Below, piece after piece: positions 45,735 through 55,693 of a DNA stretch of 64,000 bases (position 1 is the first letter of the stretch; each line of letters opens with the position of its first letter). The notes under the pieces were generated by a model that was given only the letters and a program-made list of their open reading frames with translations, made no database searches and had not been told where the DNA came from. The position numbers were made by a program, and so were the translations under genes. Origin of the DNA: Channallabes apus (lineage: Eukaryota > Chordata > Actinopteri > Siluriformes > Clariidae); NCBI GenBank assembly GCA_030522415.1, contig CM060109.1, positions 28,235,392-28,299,391 of the forward strand. The letters are read 5' to 3'.

Positions 45735-46258
45735 GTGGTTACTCAACCGGAATGGTTGTCCAGTAATGGACTGTTCTCTTTGTTGCGGTCTGGGAAGCGA
45801 TTCCGTTCCCTAAAGGCCAACACAGAGAGGCTGAGGAGGAGCTTCTTCCCGCAGGCGATAAGGTCTCTCAATCACACCTCCACGCAGGACTAATAACATC
45901 TTTTAAGCTCACAACACTGACTGGACAATCATGGACACATTCATACACACTTGCACTAAATATTTATACATCTGGACAATTGCACATGTCACCTTTCATG
46001 CATATTTGCACAACCAATTACATTTTAATTCTATATACATATATACTCTTTTTGCAATATTTTATTATGCCCTTATTGTACAGTTAATTTTACTAGTTAA
46101 AATTATTTCTTTAGTATTTCCTTTTTATTGATTATTTATTTTACGTACAAGCTTTTATTTTCTTTTTAAGGTCACTGGCGGTCGTATAAGCATTTCACTG
46201 CATATTATACTGTGTATGACTGTGTATGTGACAAATAAAATTTGAATTTGAATTTGGT
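45735..46258 (+). mobile_element. LINE 3' end with (TTTGAA)n tail
   Basis: Starts within the ORF2 C-terminus (GGACTGTTCTCTTTGTTGCG; coding for LFSLLRSGKRFRS and LRRSFFPQAIRSLNHTSTQD), then a 3' UTR ending GTGACAAATAAAATTTGAAT with a (TTTGAA)n tail. Heavily 5'-truncated; the coding part is homologous to the complement of 43800-43960. Confidence 0.82.
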
Positions 46259-46270
46259 TATTACCGTCGC

Positions 46271-47281
46271 CAGTGGCAGTTCTACACTGAATTGCTCCCT
46301 GGGCGAGACTCCCTCCCGGCGCCCCACCCAAAAAAAAAATGGTTGACCTCAGGTATGTCTTGATTAGATTGAAGCTCAAAGAGGCTCATGGTTTTTGATG
46401 GCAGTCATTAGACACTTTATTAATCTAATCTAATCTAATCTAATCTAATCTAATCTAATCTAATCTAAGGGAGGAACAATTAGCTCCTTGGTTAATTTAC
46501 TGCCTCAAATTATATGCTTTGTCACGTAACAGAGTTATAGCAAATGGAAAATGTCTTTTAAACTATCTACACATATTTAAATTAAACTGGCTATTTACAG
46601 TATACTGTAAATATATCGTAAATATATTGGCTATAGCCAACATTAACATACAGTAATAAACAATGGAAATAAATAACTGTACTTGCAACAGTCTTGCTGC
46701 AAAGCATAATTTTGTGGTTACATTTTGTGGTATTTAATAGAAACCATTAGAATTTCTTTGATGGTTTGTAAATTAGGCTTTTATTGTGTGTGTGTTTTTA
46801 GCAAGGTAAGCATAGCAAGCATCATAAGCAAGAAGGCTAACCAAAGAGTTAACGTTATACCACTAATTAACATGATGACATGAATACCTTAATCATACAG
46901 AGAGAACATTGTTGTATACCTTTATCTTTTGCCCGTTTCTCCTCGTCTACTTTTCTTTTTTTCCCTAAATCGGGCCCCTGACAGCTTTGGCCTTTTTCTC
47001 TCCATCGCTGTTTACTTTATAATCGACGATTCGACAATCAACAGATTTCCCCCAACGCCGTCACTCACGACCAGAAGTCAAGACTAAACCAATTCACCTC
47101 CACATCATGATCGTTTTTATTATCTATTTTTATTTGCCATTTCACACAATTAAATAAATGAAAAAAAAAGTGCAAATTATTGGTGTGTTTATAATATTTT
47201 GAAGAAAGTCAGGTAGACATTATTTAGCCCCCCTTCTTGTCCGCTTCCAGCCCACTTCGCCCATGCCTAAAACCGCCACTG
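46271..47281. mobile_element. Non-autonomous hAT element (1011 bp), TSD ACCGTCGC
   Basis: Termini CAGTGGCAGTTCTA and (right) TAAAACCGCCACTG are imperfect inverted repeats. ACCGTCGC occurs exactly at 46263-46270 and 47282-47289, an 8-bp duplication typical of hAT. No transposase remains. It carries a (TAATC)n array. Confidence 0.9.
46418..46468. repeat. (TAATC)n microsatellite
   Basis: About ten tandem TAATC units inside the hAT element. Confidence 0.97.
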
Positions 47282-47774
47282 ACCGTCGCGCGCTCACCGC
47301 CGTTTAAAGGCGACAGCGGCCAAAATAAATCAGTTGTATTTCAAAGTCATTCGTAAAATGGCCGCCAGGTGGCGCAAAGATGAATTTTCATTCATCGCAG
47401 TAAATACAACAGTGATGGCAATTTCCACAACAAACATGAAAAATCTGAACCAGAGCTATTGATGTGTACTGTACAATAATGAGTAAAAAAAATTATAGTA
47501 GATTTATTAACTGAAATAAATGACCGTATTTCTGTCATTCCCCACTTAAGGGGGTGGGAGAATTTTCAAGCCCCACTTGTCAACAAAATTATAACGCAAT
47601 CGGCCAAGTTTACTATTTATTGAAATATAAATTTCTAAACCAATAAGATCAAATAACACCAAGTTGAAAACAGATAAAATACATGTGAAATTATTATAAC
47701 AGGTTTACTTCGTCACTAATCTAGATCTTTCTTTCAAAGAAGTCGAGTGGCTTATTAACGTGACTGGGGCGTGT

Positions 47775-47945
47775 TGTCTCCGAGTAGTACAGCGGTTAAG
47801 TCCGCGCCCTTTCCGCGGGGGCCAGTCGTGAATAGCTGGAACTCAGTGACAGCCAATGAAATTGAAGCATTTTCCACATGGTGTGGCGTGGCTTAAATAA
47901 TAACATAAAATCGTCCCGACCCTGGTTCGAATTCCGCTCTGGGTG
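47775..47945 (+). repeat. tRNA-like module 1, split
   Basis: A box-like TAGTACAGCGG at 47785-47795 and B box GGTTCGAATTCC at 47924-47935. They are about 130 bp apart, too far for a tRNA; compared with the module at 49425-49492 an insertion of roughly 90 bp lies between the anticodon-arm region (CCGCGCCCTTTCCGCGG) and the T arm. Not a functional tRNA gene. Confidence 0.6.
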
Positions 47946-48721
47946 AAAATGTAATAAATGTGAATCCTTTGTTTTACACTTTTTGCTTATGATTATCATT
48001 AAATTATACAGTAGCAACTGTGAGGTGAATGCTAATTTTAATGTGTTTCATAGCTTAAGAAAAAAAAAATCTCAATTGCAAACATGTGTTTAGTACTGAA
48101 GCATAACTTGATAATGTAATGGCATGGCTATATCCAAAACTTGGTTTGTGGCTATTAAATAATAAGACTGACTTCAATTATTCAGCTGAAACACTTTTAA
48201 TTGAAATTGCAATTAATTGTTACAATCTCCACACTCATTAATTTATTTTACTTCTCTCTATACATTATTCACTTTTCTTAATAAAGCATGCAGAAATTAT
48301 TATATTTTAAACAAATATCGAAAAAAGCTCTTGGCAGCAATAACATGGCAAAAAACTGAATGCTAAATGCTAAAAATGAATGCTAATCATATATACAAAT
48401 AAAAGTATATTTAATAGTTTTGCCTTCTCCTTTTACGGAAGAATGAATGTTTAAAATGAATGGGGCCACCAGAGTGTCTTACAGATTTCAACAGAAAGAT
48501 AAAAGAGATAAATATACACATGGATACAAAAATAATAGTAATAATAATCAGATGAGTGTACATTTCTAATGGTTCTTTTTTTGACAAAGGGCAGCATTAG
48601 TGAAAAAAATAATAAAAAACTATAAAGAACAAGAAGAACAAAAAAAATACACACTTGAGAAACCACTGTCAGTCTCCCCCTTTCTTACATTATCTTTTCC
48701 CATCTTTGTCTTTTCATCTCA

Positions 48722-48988
48722 TTAAATGTAAAATCCTGAAAAATCCTTCCTTCTCCATGTTTCTAAATATCCTTGTACAAAGAAAATACCTTTGCAGGTC
48801 AGTAATCTACTTCCCTGCCATTCCATGGTAACCTGTGTGTACGAGTCGGCTGTTTGGGTTGAGAAGGAAAGATTTAAGTGAAGATTCAGTTTGTGAAAAC
48901 AATTCGTAGTCCTGGCGCAGGAGGACTTTTGGTTAGACAGCTCTTTCAGGTCCTGAAAAACCTGCATTTTACCTGTTAAAAAGAACAA
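48722..48988 (-). other. Possible orphan coding exon, unidentified
   Basis: The minus-strand frame is open for 88 codons and ends in TAA. A splice-acceptor-like TTTTTAACAG precedes it (complement of about 48973-48982). The segment TADSYTQVTMEWQGSRLLTC followed by KGIFFVQGYLE has a beta-strand pattern somewhat like TNF-ligand domains (a Cys-Gly-x-Phe/Tyr strand as in OX40L-like ligands), but this is only a visual impression. It lies inside the inverted-repeat element. It may be chance. Confidence 0.2.
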
Positions 48989-49424
48989 ATATTTTGTTTA
49001 ATTAAGCATCACAGACAAGCATAGTTTTTATAAAATATGTTGATAAATGCTCAGTGGGCAACAAGGATTATGAAGTTTAAATATCAGCACTGGTATAATT
49101 AAAAAAGTGAAGTGCAAGCCCTATCATTTGGAGATCCAGTTTCGAACCCCGGGTGATGCTGTTTTAAATTCTTTTATTTTAATTATAGCAAAATTTAAAT
49201 AAATCAAAATAAAATGTTTTATTTTAATTTTGCTCATCATACTATAGAAAAAACAGCAAACTCATTACGGGACTCATTATGGTTGTATATCGTGCTCTGA
49301 ATAATAAATGTTCTGTTGTTATGTCTTCAATCATTGTAATTTGAAATTTTTTTGTTTGTTTGCTGTTTTTTCTATAGTATGCTGAGCAAAAGAAAATAAA
49401 AAAATAATAAAACAGCATCACCCA

Positions 49425-49492
49425 GGGATCGAACCCAGATCTCGCGCATGAAAGGGCGAGGTCTTAACCGCTGTACCACTCGGACATTTAGA
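49425..49492 (-). repeat. tRNA-like module 3
   Basis: On the minus strand: CCGAGTGGTACAGCGGTTAA (A box), CTCGCCCTTTCATGCGCGAG (arm-like), GGGTTCGATCCCTGGGTGAT (B box). Spacing is tRNA-like but the acceptor stem is not convincing. It shares the 3' phrase GGGTGATGCTGTTTTA with modules 2 and 4, so all are copies of one tRNA-derived repeat. Confidence 0.65.
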
Positions 49493-49695
49493 GACAACAC
49501 GCCCCAGTCACATTAATAAGCCACGTTAATAAGCCACTCGACTTCTTTGAAAGAAAGCTCTAGATAAGTGACGAAGTAAGCCTGTTATAATAATTGCATG
49601 TGTATAAATAAATGTAATGTAAATGTATAAAACATTTTATTTTGTTTTATTTTAATTTTTCTATAATTAAAATAAAAGAATTTTAAAACAGCATC

Positions 49696-49762
49696 ACCCA
49701 TGATTCAAACCAGCACTCTCCTTTTCTCTGGGCAAGCACTCTACCACTGCACCACTCGGAAG
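49696..49762 (-). repeat. tRNA-like module 4
   Basis: On the minus strand: TTCCGAGTGGTGCAGTGGTA (A box), then CTGGTTTGAATCATGGGTGA (decayed B box) and GATGCTGTTTTAAAATTC. Same family as module 3, more decayed. Confidence 0.6.
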
Positions 49763-49880
49763 CTCTAACACTGCTATTGATTTTATTCTTTTATGGCTCT
49801 GTTAAGACGTAGACGCAGGAGAACGTCCTGACAATGTTTTAATTTTATGGTCATTTATTTCAGTTAATAAATCTACTATA

Positions 49881-50293
49881 AATTTAAAGAACACAAGAAA
49901 TAAGATGACACAAAACCCTACACACTTCTTTTGTAATTACACATGATAAAATCTAAAGGCTCACTGTGTTAACATTTATTGTTCTTAAATTTGATCCTAA
50001 TAAGATTTGATTTAATTTGACTTTGACATTTGTACTGTAATTTTAGTACTGTGATTATGAATTCGTTTAACTACAGTGTTTCACTACGTGCAGTTCTAAA
50101 GGAGCGCGTCTCATTAATCCGGGAAGAGAATGAACTAAGGCATGAGGCATCAGTCTATAGTTATATAGCGCCACTCAATGGTAAAAGCCAGCAAACGCAC
50201 AAACCCAAATGCTGTCGCCGACGGTAAAACCGACGCTCCGAGTAGGTGACCACTGTATGTTCTGCTCTCCATTTATAGTTCAATAATAACACT
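49881..50293. other. Intergenic, nothing recognised
   Basis: About 400 bp of AT-rich flank between the inverted-repeat element and the left TSD of Gypsy-1. Confidence 0.5.
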
Positions 50294-50298
50294 GAAAG
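50294..50298. repeat. Left TSD of Gypsy-1 (GAAAG)
   Basis: GAAAG here and at 63601-63605 flank the LTRs exactly. Confidence 0.95.
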
Positions 50299-50680
50299 TG
50301 TCACGGATGTACTAACCTGAGGGACCAGAAGATGTAGCTTTAGCGGTTAGCCCAATGTAGCGTGGATGGTGAACCCAAACGCGGAGAGAAGCGAGTAGGT
50401 AGGATATTCCCGCGATTTAGTTTAAGGACTCTCACAAAGGGTGAGCAAGGGAAAAACACAAATTTAACCCGTGTCCTGTAAATGCACACACAATAGCAGA
50501 AAGCAATAACCCAGAATTGGTGAGTACTCACGGTTTGGTTGATCGCAGCACGAACCGACATGGGCCGAACTCAATGACTGAGCGTTCTGCTATGGTTTAT
50601 TTACTCCTTTTATACTTCCTGATTCACAACCGCTCTACTTCCGGGTCCTAGTGCCGTTCGTGGATTGAGTGTGCATGACA
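50299..50680 (-). repeat. 3' LTR of Gypsy-1
   Basis: 382 bp; on the minus strand TGTCATGC...CCGTGACA. About ten mismatches to 63219-63600 counted by eye, no indels. Confidence 0.95.
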
Positions 50681-51732
50681 GTACCCCCCCGTCCAGGACC
50701 GGCTCCAGACGGTGCTGGGATGGAGGATACCCTGTGACGGTAGTCCCGAATTAGTTCTGGATCGAGGATGAAACGTGCTGGGACCCAAGACTGCTCCTCG
50801 GGGCCATAGCCCTCCCAATCAACCAGGTACTGAGTGCCTCTGCCCCGAGGGCGCGAGTCGAGGATCCGTCGCACGGTGTAGGCGGGACCGCCGTCAATGA
50901 TTCGGGGAGGAGGAGCAGGGGGGGTGGGGTGGAACCATGGGTGAAGTGATGAAGGGTTTTAGTTGGGATGTGTGGAATACGGGGTGGATTCGGAGTGCCG
51001 CAGGCAGCTGGAGCCGGTAGGTGACAGGATTGATTTTGGGATGGATGCGGTATGGTCAGATGAATCTGGGTGACAGTTTCTTGGATTAGGTGTGTAGATG
51101 GAGGTTCCTTGTGGATAGCCATACCTTGTCACCTACGTTATACAACCGTCGCGGGGGGTGTCGACGGCGATGTTGAGTAGTGTAACGTGTGTTGGCTCGT
51201 CGGATGGCTTGGTTCGCCAACGTCCAGAGCCGCCGACACCTGCGGACCAACTGTTGGGCTGAGGGTACATCAACCTCCGGTTCTTGGTGTTCGAACATCG
51301 GAGGTTGGAAACCGTAGCATACCTCAAACGGACTGAGATTGGTGGCAGATGAGACGTGTAGGTAGTGGGACAACTCAAACCCATAGGAGGTAGCGAGCCC
51401 AGGAGCGCTGACGATCCGCCACAAAACACCTTAGATAGCGCTCCAGTTATTGGTTGGTCCGCTCCATCTGACCATTGGTCTGGGGATGGTACCCAGAAGA
51501 TAGGCTACACGTGGAATGGATCAGACGGTAGAAGGCCTTCCAGAACCGGGCAGTGAACTGTGGCCCCCTCTCCGAGACGATATCTTTGGGGAACCCATGC
51601 AGGCGGACTACGTGCTCTAATATCAGTTCTACAGTGTCCTTGGCTGAAGGGAGTCCGGTTAGGGCCACCAGGTGCACGGCTTTGGAGAAACGATCGACGA
51701 TGGTTAAGATGGTGTTTTTTCCTTCGGATTCC
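50635..51732 (-). pseudogene. Gypsy-1 integrase core, C-terminus and chromodomain
   Basis: Resumes the integrase after the L2-C insertion: [20 protein letters not shown] (first Asp of DDE), [16 protein letters not shown] (Asp position reads Glu-Arg-Gly here, where Asp-Arg-Gly is usual), then [16 protein letters not shown] (Glu). Frameshifts follow. SSATNLSPFEVCYGFQPPMF and GDKVWLSTRNLHL mark the C-terminal domain. The end is a chromodomain, [20 protein letters not shown], then [15 protein letters not shown]. Chromodomains steer integration to modified chromatin in chromoviruses. The frame ends at 50635, a few codons inside the 3' LTR. Confidence 0.9.
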
Positions 51733-52054
51733 TACACAGATATATATCTGGCAACCCTTGTACGAGGACGCTGAGATGCTGCTTTTTTCTGAGCTCCGCC
51801 ATACTGACCAACTTTTAAACTTTTTCGTCCCCTTACGAAGAGTGTACATAAAACGGATAAGTATCTTATAATATATTTACTCGAAACGCGTGTTATATCG
51901 TTAAGTTTTAATTGTTTTGCAGCACACCGCTTTTAGCCGGCATTAGCATCGCTAATTAGCATTAGCATCGCTAGCCCGTTAGCCCGGCTATCACGTTTGT
52001 TTGTAAAGTTTGTTTTCGCTTCTTCACACCGATTATTTTCCGTGTTTAGACACC

Positions 52055-52975
52055 ATGTCGGTTGTGATTCTGCCTCTGAGTGCAGGTGAGGAGCCATTGG
52101 AGCTGCACTCGGTGGATCTGGAGGTGGAGGCCATGGAGAAGCTGATCCGTGAGCTACAGGTGAAGCTGGCCCGGCTACAGCAGCGGAAAGCCACGCTGGA
52201 ATCGACGCGGACCGACGCTCACCTGTCCCAGGTAAATTCTCGGCGTGACACAATCTCTCCGACAACCTCAACCCCGCGTGTTTCTCTGCCCAGGTCCAAC
52301 ACACCAAGGACGCAGCCCGCCCAGTTTTCCTACATCCCGGCGCCGGGATACCACGGACCCTGGATACAGCAGCAGCGGAAGAAGCACGCCAAGCCCCGGG
52401 CGAGGACCTCTCCCCCTCCGCCACCACCCGTCTTCGACATCTCGACCCGAAACCGCTTCGCTCCTCTCTGTGAGATGGCACACGACGTCCTGGTCATCGG
52501 AGACTCCATCATTCGTCACGTGCGTGCTACCACGGCTAAAGGTAAGGTGCACACACGCTGTTTACCTGGTGCACGTGTTCTTGATGTTGCTGCACAGGTG
52601 CCTGCTGCCCTGAGGAGGAACATTGGAGCTGTGGTTCTTCATGCCGGCACGAACGACACCAGGCTGAGGCAGACGGAGATCCTAAAGGACTTCAGGAGCC
52701 TGGTCGAGAAGGTTCGCAGCACATCACCCACGACAAGGATCATCGTATCTGGACCGCTTCCCACATTTCAGCGAGGAATCGAGAAGTTCAGTAGATTATT
52801 TGCCTTTAATGAATGGTTACAATCTTGGTGTCAACAGCAGAAATCACGCTTTGTTGATAACTGGAATGTTTTCTGGGAGCGTCCTAGGCTCTATCACACC
52901 GATGGCCTACACCCTAGCAGAGCTGGAGCAGCGGTCCTCTCTGACAACATCTCCAGAACACTACGAACCATCTGA
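52055..52975 (+). CDS. L2-C ORF1: coiled coil plus SGNH esterase, intact
   Basis: A 306-aa frame from an ATG in good context (caccATGt). Residues about 20-52 form a heptad-like coiled coil (LEVEAMEKLIRELQVKLARL). A basic, proline-rich linker follows (GPWIQQQRKKHAKPRARTSP). The C-terminal half is an SGNH hydrolase: GDSIIRH near residue 148 (Ser), LHAGTNDTR near 198 (Asn), and HTDGLHPSRAG near 283 (Asp and His). All catalytic residues of the fold are present. Esterase-type ORF1 proteins are known in CR1/L2 LINEs, where they bind RNA and form multimers; the role of the esterase is unclear. Unlike L2-A ORF1 it has no N-terminal zinc finger. Confidence 0.9.
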   Translation: MSVVILPLSAGEEPLELHSVDLEVEAMEKLIRELQVKLARLQQRKATLESTRTDAHLSQVNSRRDTISPTTSTPRVSLPRSNTPRTQPAQFSYIPAPGYHGPWIQQQRKKHAKPRARTSPPPPPPVFDISTRNRFAPLCEMAHDVLVIGDSIIRHVRATTAKGKVHTRCLPGARVLDVAAQVPAALRRNIGAVVLHAGTNDTRLRQTEILKDFRSLVEKVRSTSPTTRIIVSGPLPTFQRGIEKFSRLFAFNEWLQSWCQQQKSRFVDNWNVFWERPRLYHTDGLHPSRAGAAVLSDNISRTLRTI

Positions 52976-53071
52976 CTGGCGGTAAGTCATACTGTAGATT
53001 CCAAACATATTAGCCACATCACAACTCACCGTAGTGATAGACGCACACACATAGCTTGTCCTATAGAAACT

Positions 53072-55604
53072 GTGTCTGTTCCCCGAATACTGAGAAAAAA
53101 TAATAAATTTGTTAAATTTGCCCGAAACAATCTGATAACCATAAAACCAGAAAAAGGCAAAATAAGTAGTCAAAATCCACCTCTAAAGTTGGGACTACTC
53201 AACATTAGATCCCTTGCGCCTAAAGCACTTATTGTTAATGAAATTATCTCAGATTATTGCCTTGACGCACTCTGTCTCACCGAAACCTGGCTTAAACCAA
53301 ATTAATATTTTGGTCTGAATGAGTCTACTCCGTCAGGATATTTCTATAAGCACGAGCCCCGTCTAATTGGTCGCGGTGGTGGTGTCGCCACTATCTACAA
53401 TGATGTACTCACTGTTACCCAGAAAATAAGGCCCAGGTTTAATTCATTTGAAGTGCTTATCATTAATGTTGCACTAAATGAAATACGTAATAAACCCTTG
53501 CTATATTTTACCCTGCCCACCGTGTACAGACCCCCGGGGCCATATGGCGATTTTCTTAAAGAATTTGGACATCTGCTATCAGACCTATTGGTTAACTCTG
53601 ACAAAGTGTTGAAAGTAGGAGACTTTAACATTCATGTAGATGATGCTAACGACGCTTTAGCACTCACATTCATGGATTTACTAAATTCCTTTGGGGTTAA
53701 ACAAAACATAATTGGAGCGACTCACCGCTTTAATCATACGCTAGATTTAATTATATCCCATGGTATAGATGTCTCCAATATAGAGATCATACCTCAAAGT
53801 GATGATATCACAGATCATCACCTCCTGACATATACTCTACCCGTAGAACAGATTAGCTGTGTCTCCCCACGTTATCAATCTGTTAGAAATATGAATCCCA
53901 CTACTAAAGACAGATTCACAAGTAATCTGCGGGATCTGTCCCAATTTCTTATTAGACCCCTAAATGCAGATGATCTAGATGAAGTGACTAGCAGCATGGG
54001 CACTATTCTTACCAGTACATTAGACACTGTTGCTCCCATCAGATTAAAAAAAGTCAGAGATAAAACATTTGCACTGTGGTACAACAGTCATACTCGCGCC
54101 CTAAAGAGAGCAACCCGTAACCTCGAGCGAAAATGGAGGAAAACTAAATTAGAAGTTTTTCGAATTGCGTATAAAGACAGTATGTGCAACTATAGACAGG
54201 CTCTAAAAACTGCTAAGACTGAGCATCTTAGCCAACTGATAGCAAGAAACCAAAACAATCCCAGATTCTTATTTAGTACAGTGGCTCGCCTAACAAAACC
54301 TAAGATGCCCGCAGAGAGTATCCCATCACAGTTTAGAAGTGAAGACTTTATGGACTTCTTTAATGAAAAAATCAATAATATCATGAAGAAAATAATGGAG
54401 GTTCAGCCTCTAATAGTATCTCACGATCCAGTTCAGCCTATAGCTTCACATTTAGATTTTCAGTGCTTTACAGGTATAGGACAGGAAGAGCTGTATAAAC
54501 TCATCACCTCGGCTAAATCAACAACGTGCCTGTTAGACCCAATCCCAACCAGATTTTTAAAAGAAGTGATGCTTACGGTTGGAGAACCACTTCTAAACAT
54601 TATTAATTCTTCATTACATCTAGGTCACGTCCCTAAACCTTTCAAGTTAGCAGTTATTAAGCCGCTTCTTAAAAAATCTAATTTGGACGCGAATGAAATA
54701 ACAAATTTCAGACCGATTTCAAACCTTCCGTTCATATCAAAAATACTAGAAAAAGTAGTATCAGCTCAAATTTGCACATTCTTGCAGGATAACAACATCC
54801 TTGAAGAATTTCAGTCAGGTTTCAGGCCCCATCATAGCACAGAAACTGCACTAGTTAAGATTACAAACGACTTGTTTTTAGCTTCAGACCAAGGCTGCAT
54901 CTCATTGCTAGTCCTGCTCGATCTTAGTGCTGCATTCGACACTATAGATCATAATATTCTCATAGATCACTTACAAAATTATATAGGTATTCAGGGACAG
55001 GCATTAAAATGGTTTAGATCTTACCTGTCTGATCGCTACCATTTTGTAGATCTAAATGGAGAACCGTCTGGTGTAATGCCAGTGAAATATGGGGTTTTAG
55101 GTTTTAGGACCTCTGTTGTTCTCAAAATACATGCCTCCCTTGGGTAACATCATAAGAAGACATGGGATTAGTTTCCATTGTTATGCTGATGATACCCAAT
55201 TATATATCTCAACTAAACCAGCCGAAATACCTAAGTTGTCTAGATTAACTGAGTGTGTCCAGGACATAAAATATTGGATGACCAATAACTTTCTTTTATT
55301 AAATTCAGATAAGACAGAGATATTACTTATTGGCCCAAAAACCAGCACACAACAGCTTTCACAATTCAGCCTGCGCTTAGAAGGATGTACTGTTACTACC
55401 AGCTCAGCAGTAAAAGACCTGGGCGTAATATTAGACAGTAACTTGTCTTTTGAAAATCACATTTCAAATATCACAAAAACAGCCTTTTTCCATCTTCGAA
55501 ATATTGCTAAACTTAGGAACATCTTATCCGTATCTGATGCAGAAAAGCTAGTTCATGCATTCATGACCTCCAGACTGGACTATTGTAATGCATTACTACT
55601 GTAG
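53072..55604 (+). pseudogene. L2-C ORF2, 5' and middle part
   Basis: Same protein as L2-A ORF2. Endonuclease motifs LNIRSLA and LTETWLK are read before a TAA at 53303-53305 (GAA to TAA relative to L2-A). The frame from 53453 then runs 564 codons with YRPPGPYGDF, GDFNIH (preceded by KV instead of IV), [19 protein letters not shown] and [16 protein letters not shown] small deletion at about 55095-55100 removes the GVPQGS block and shifts the frame. 55116-55604 carries [10 protein letters not shown] and [12 protein letters not shown], ending where an extra CTG creates a TAG. The RT active-site Asp pair is intact. Confidence 0.92.
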
Positions 55605-55684
55605 GTGGTTGTCCTGCATCCTCAATAAACAAGCTTCAGTTAATCCAAAATGCAGCTGCCAGGGTTCTCACTAGATCCAGAAAA

Positions 55685-55693
55685 TATGATCAT
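55685..55693. repeat. TSD of the RTE insertion (TATGATCAT)
   Basis: Repeated at 58832-58840; between them L2-C resumes without loss. Confidence 0.93.

Larger units (their letters stand above)
47494..49880. mobile_element. Unclassified inverted-repeat element with tRNA-like modules
   Basis: A perfect 32-bp inverted repeat bounds the unit: 47494-47525 (starts TATAGTAGATTTATTAACTG) and the complement at 49849-49880. A second, longer inverted repeat lies inside (47684-47805 and the complement of about 49445-49596), and a third near the centre (49225-49258 and the complement of about 49353-49388). Four tRNA-like modules are embedded (47775-47945 +, about 49105-49160 +, 49425-49492 -, 49696-49762 -). 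No transposase or RT is present. It resembles a foldback or composite SINE structure but fits no family I recognise. Confidence 0.6.

Noticed and set aside
46418..46468. CRISPR-like or telomere-like array
   Set aside because: A plain 5-bp microsatellite without spacers, inside a hAT element in a vertebrate genome.
49425..49492. Functional tRNA gene
   Set aside because: The acceptor stem is not complementary and the anticodon loop is not 7 nt; four similar decayed copies nearby show that it is a repeat.
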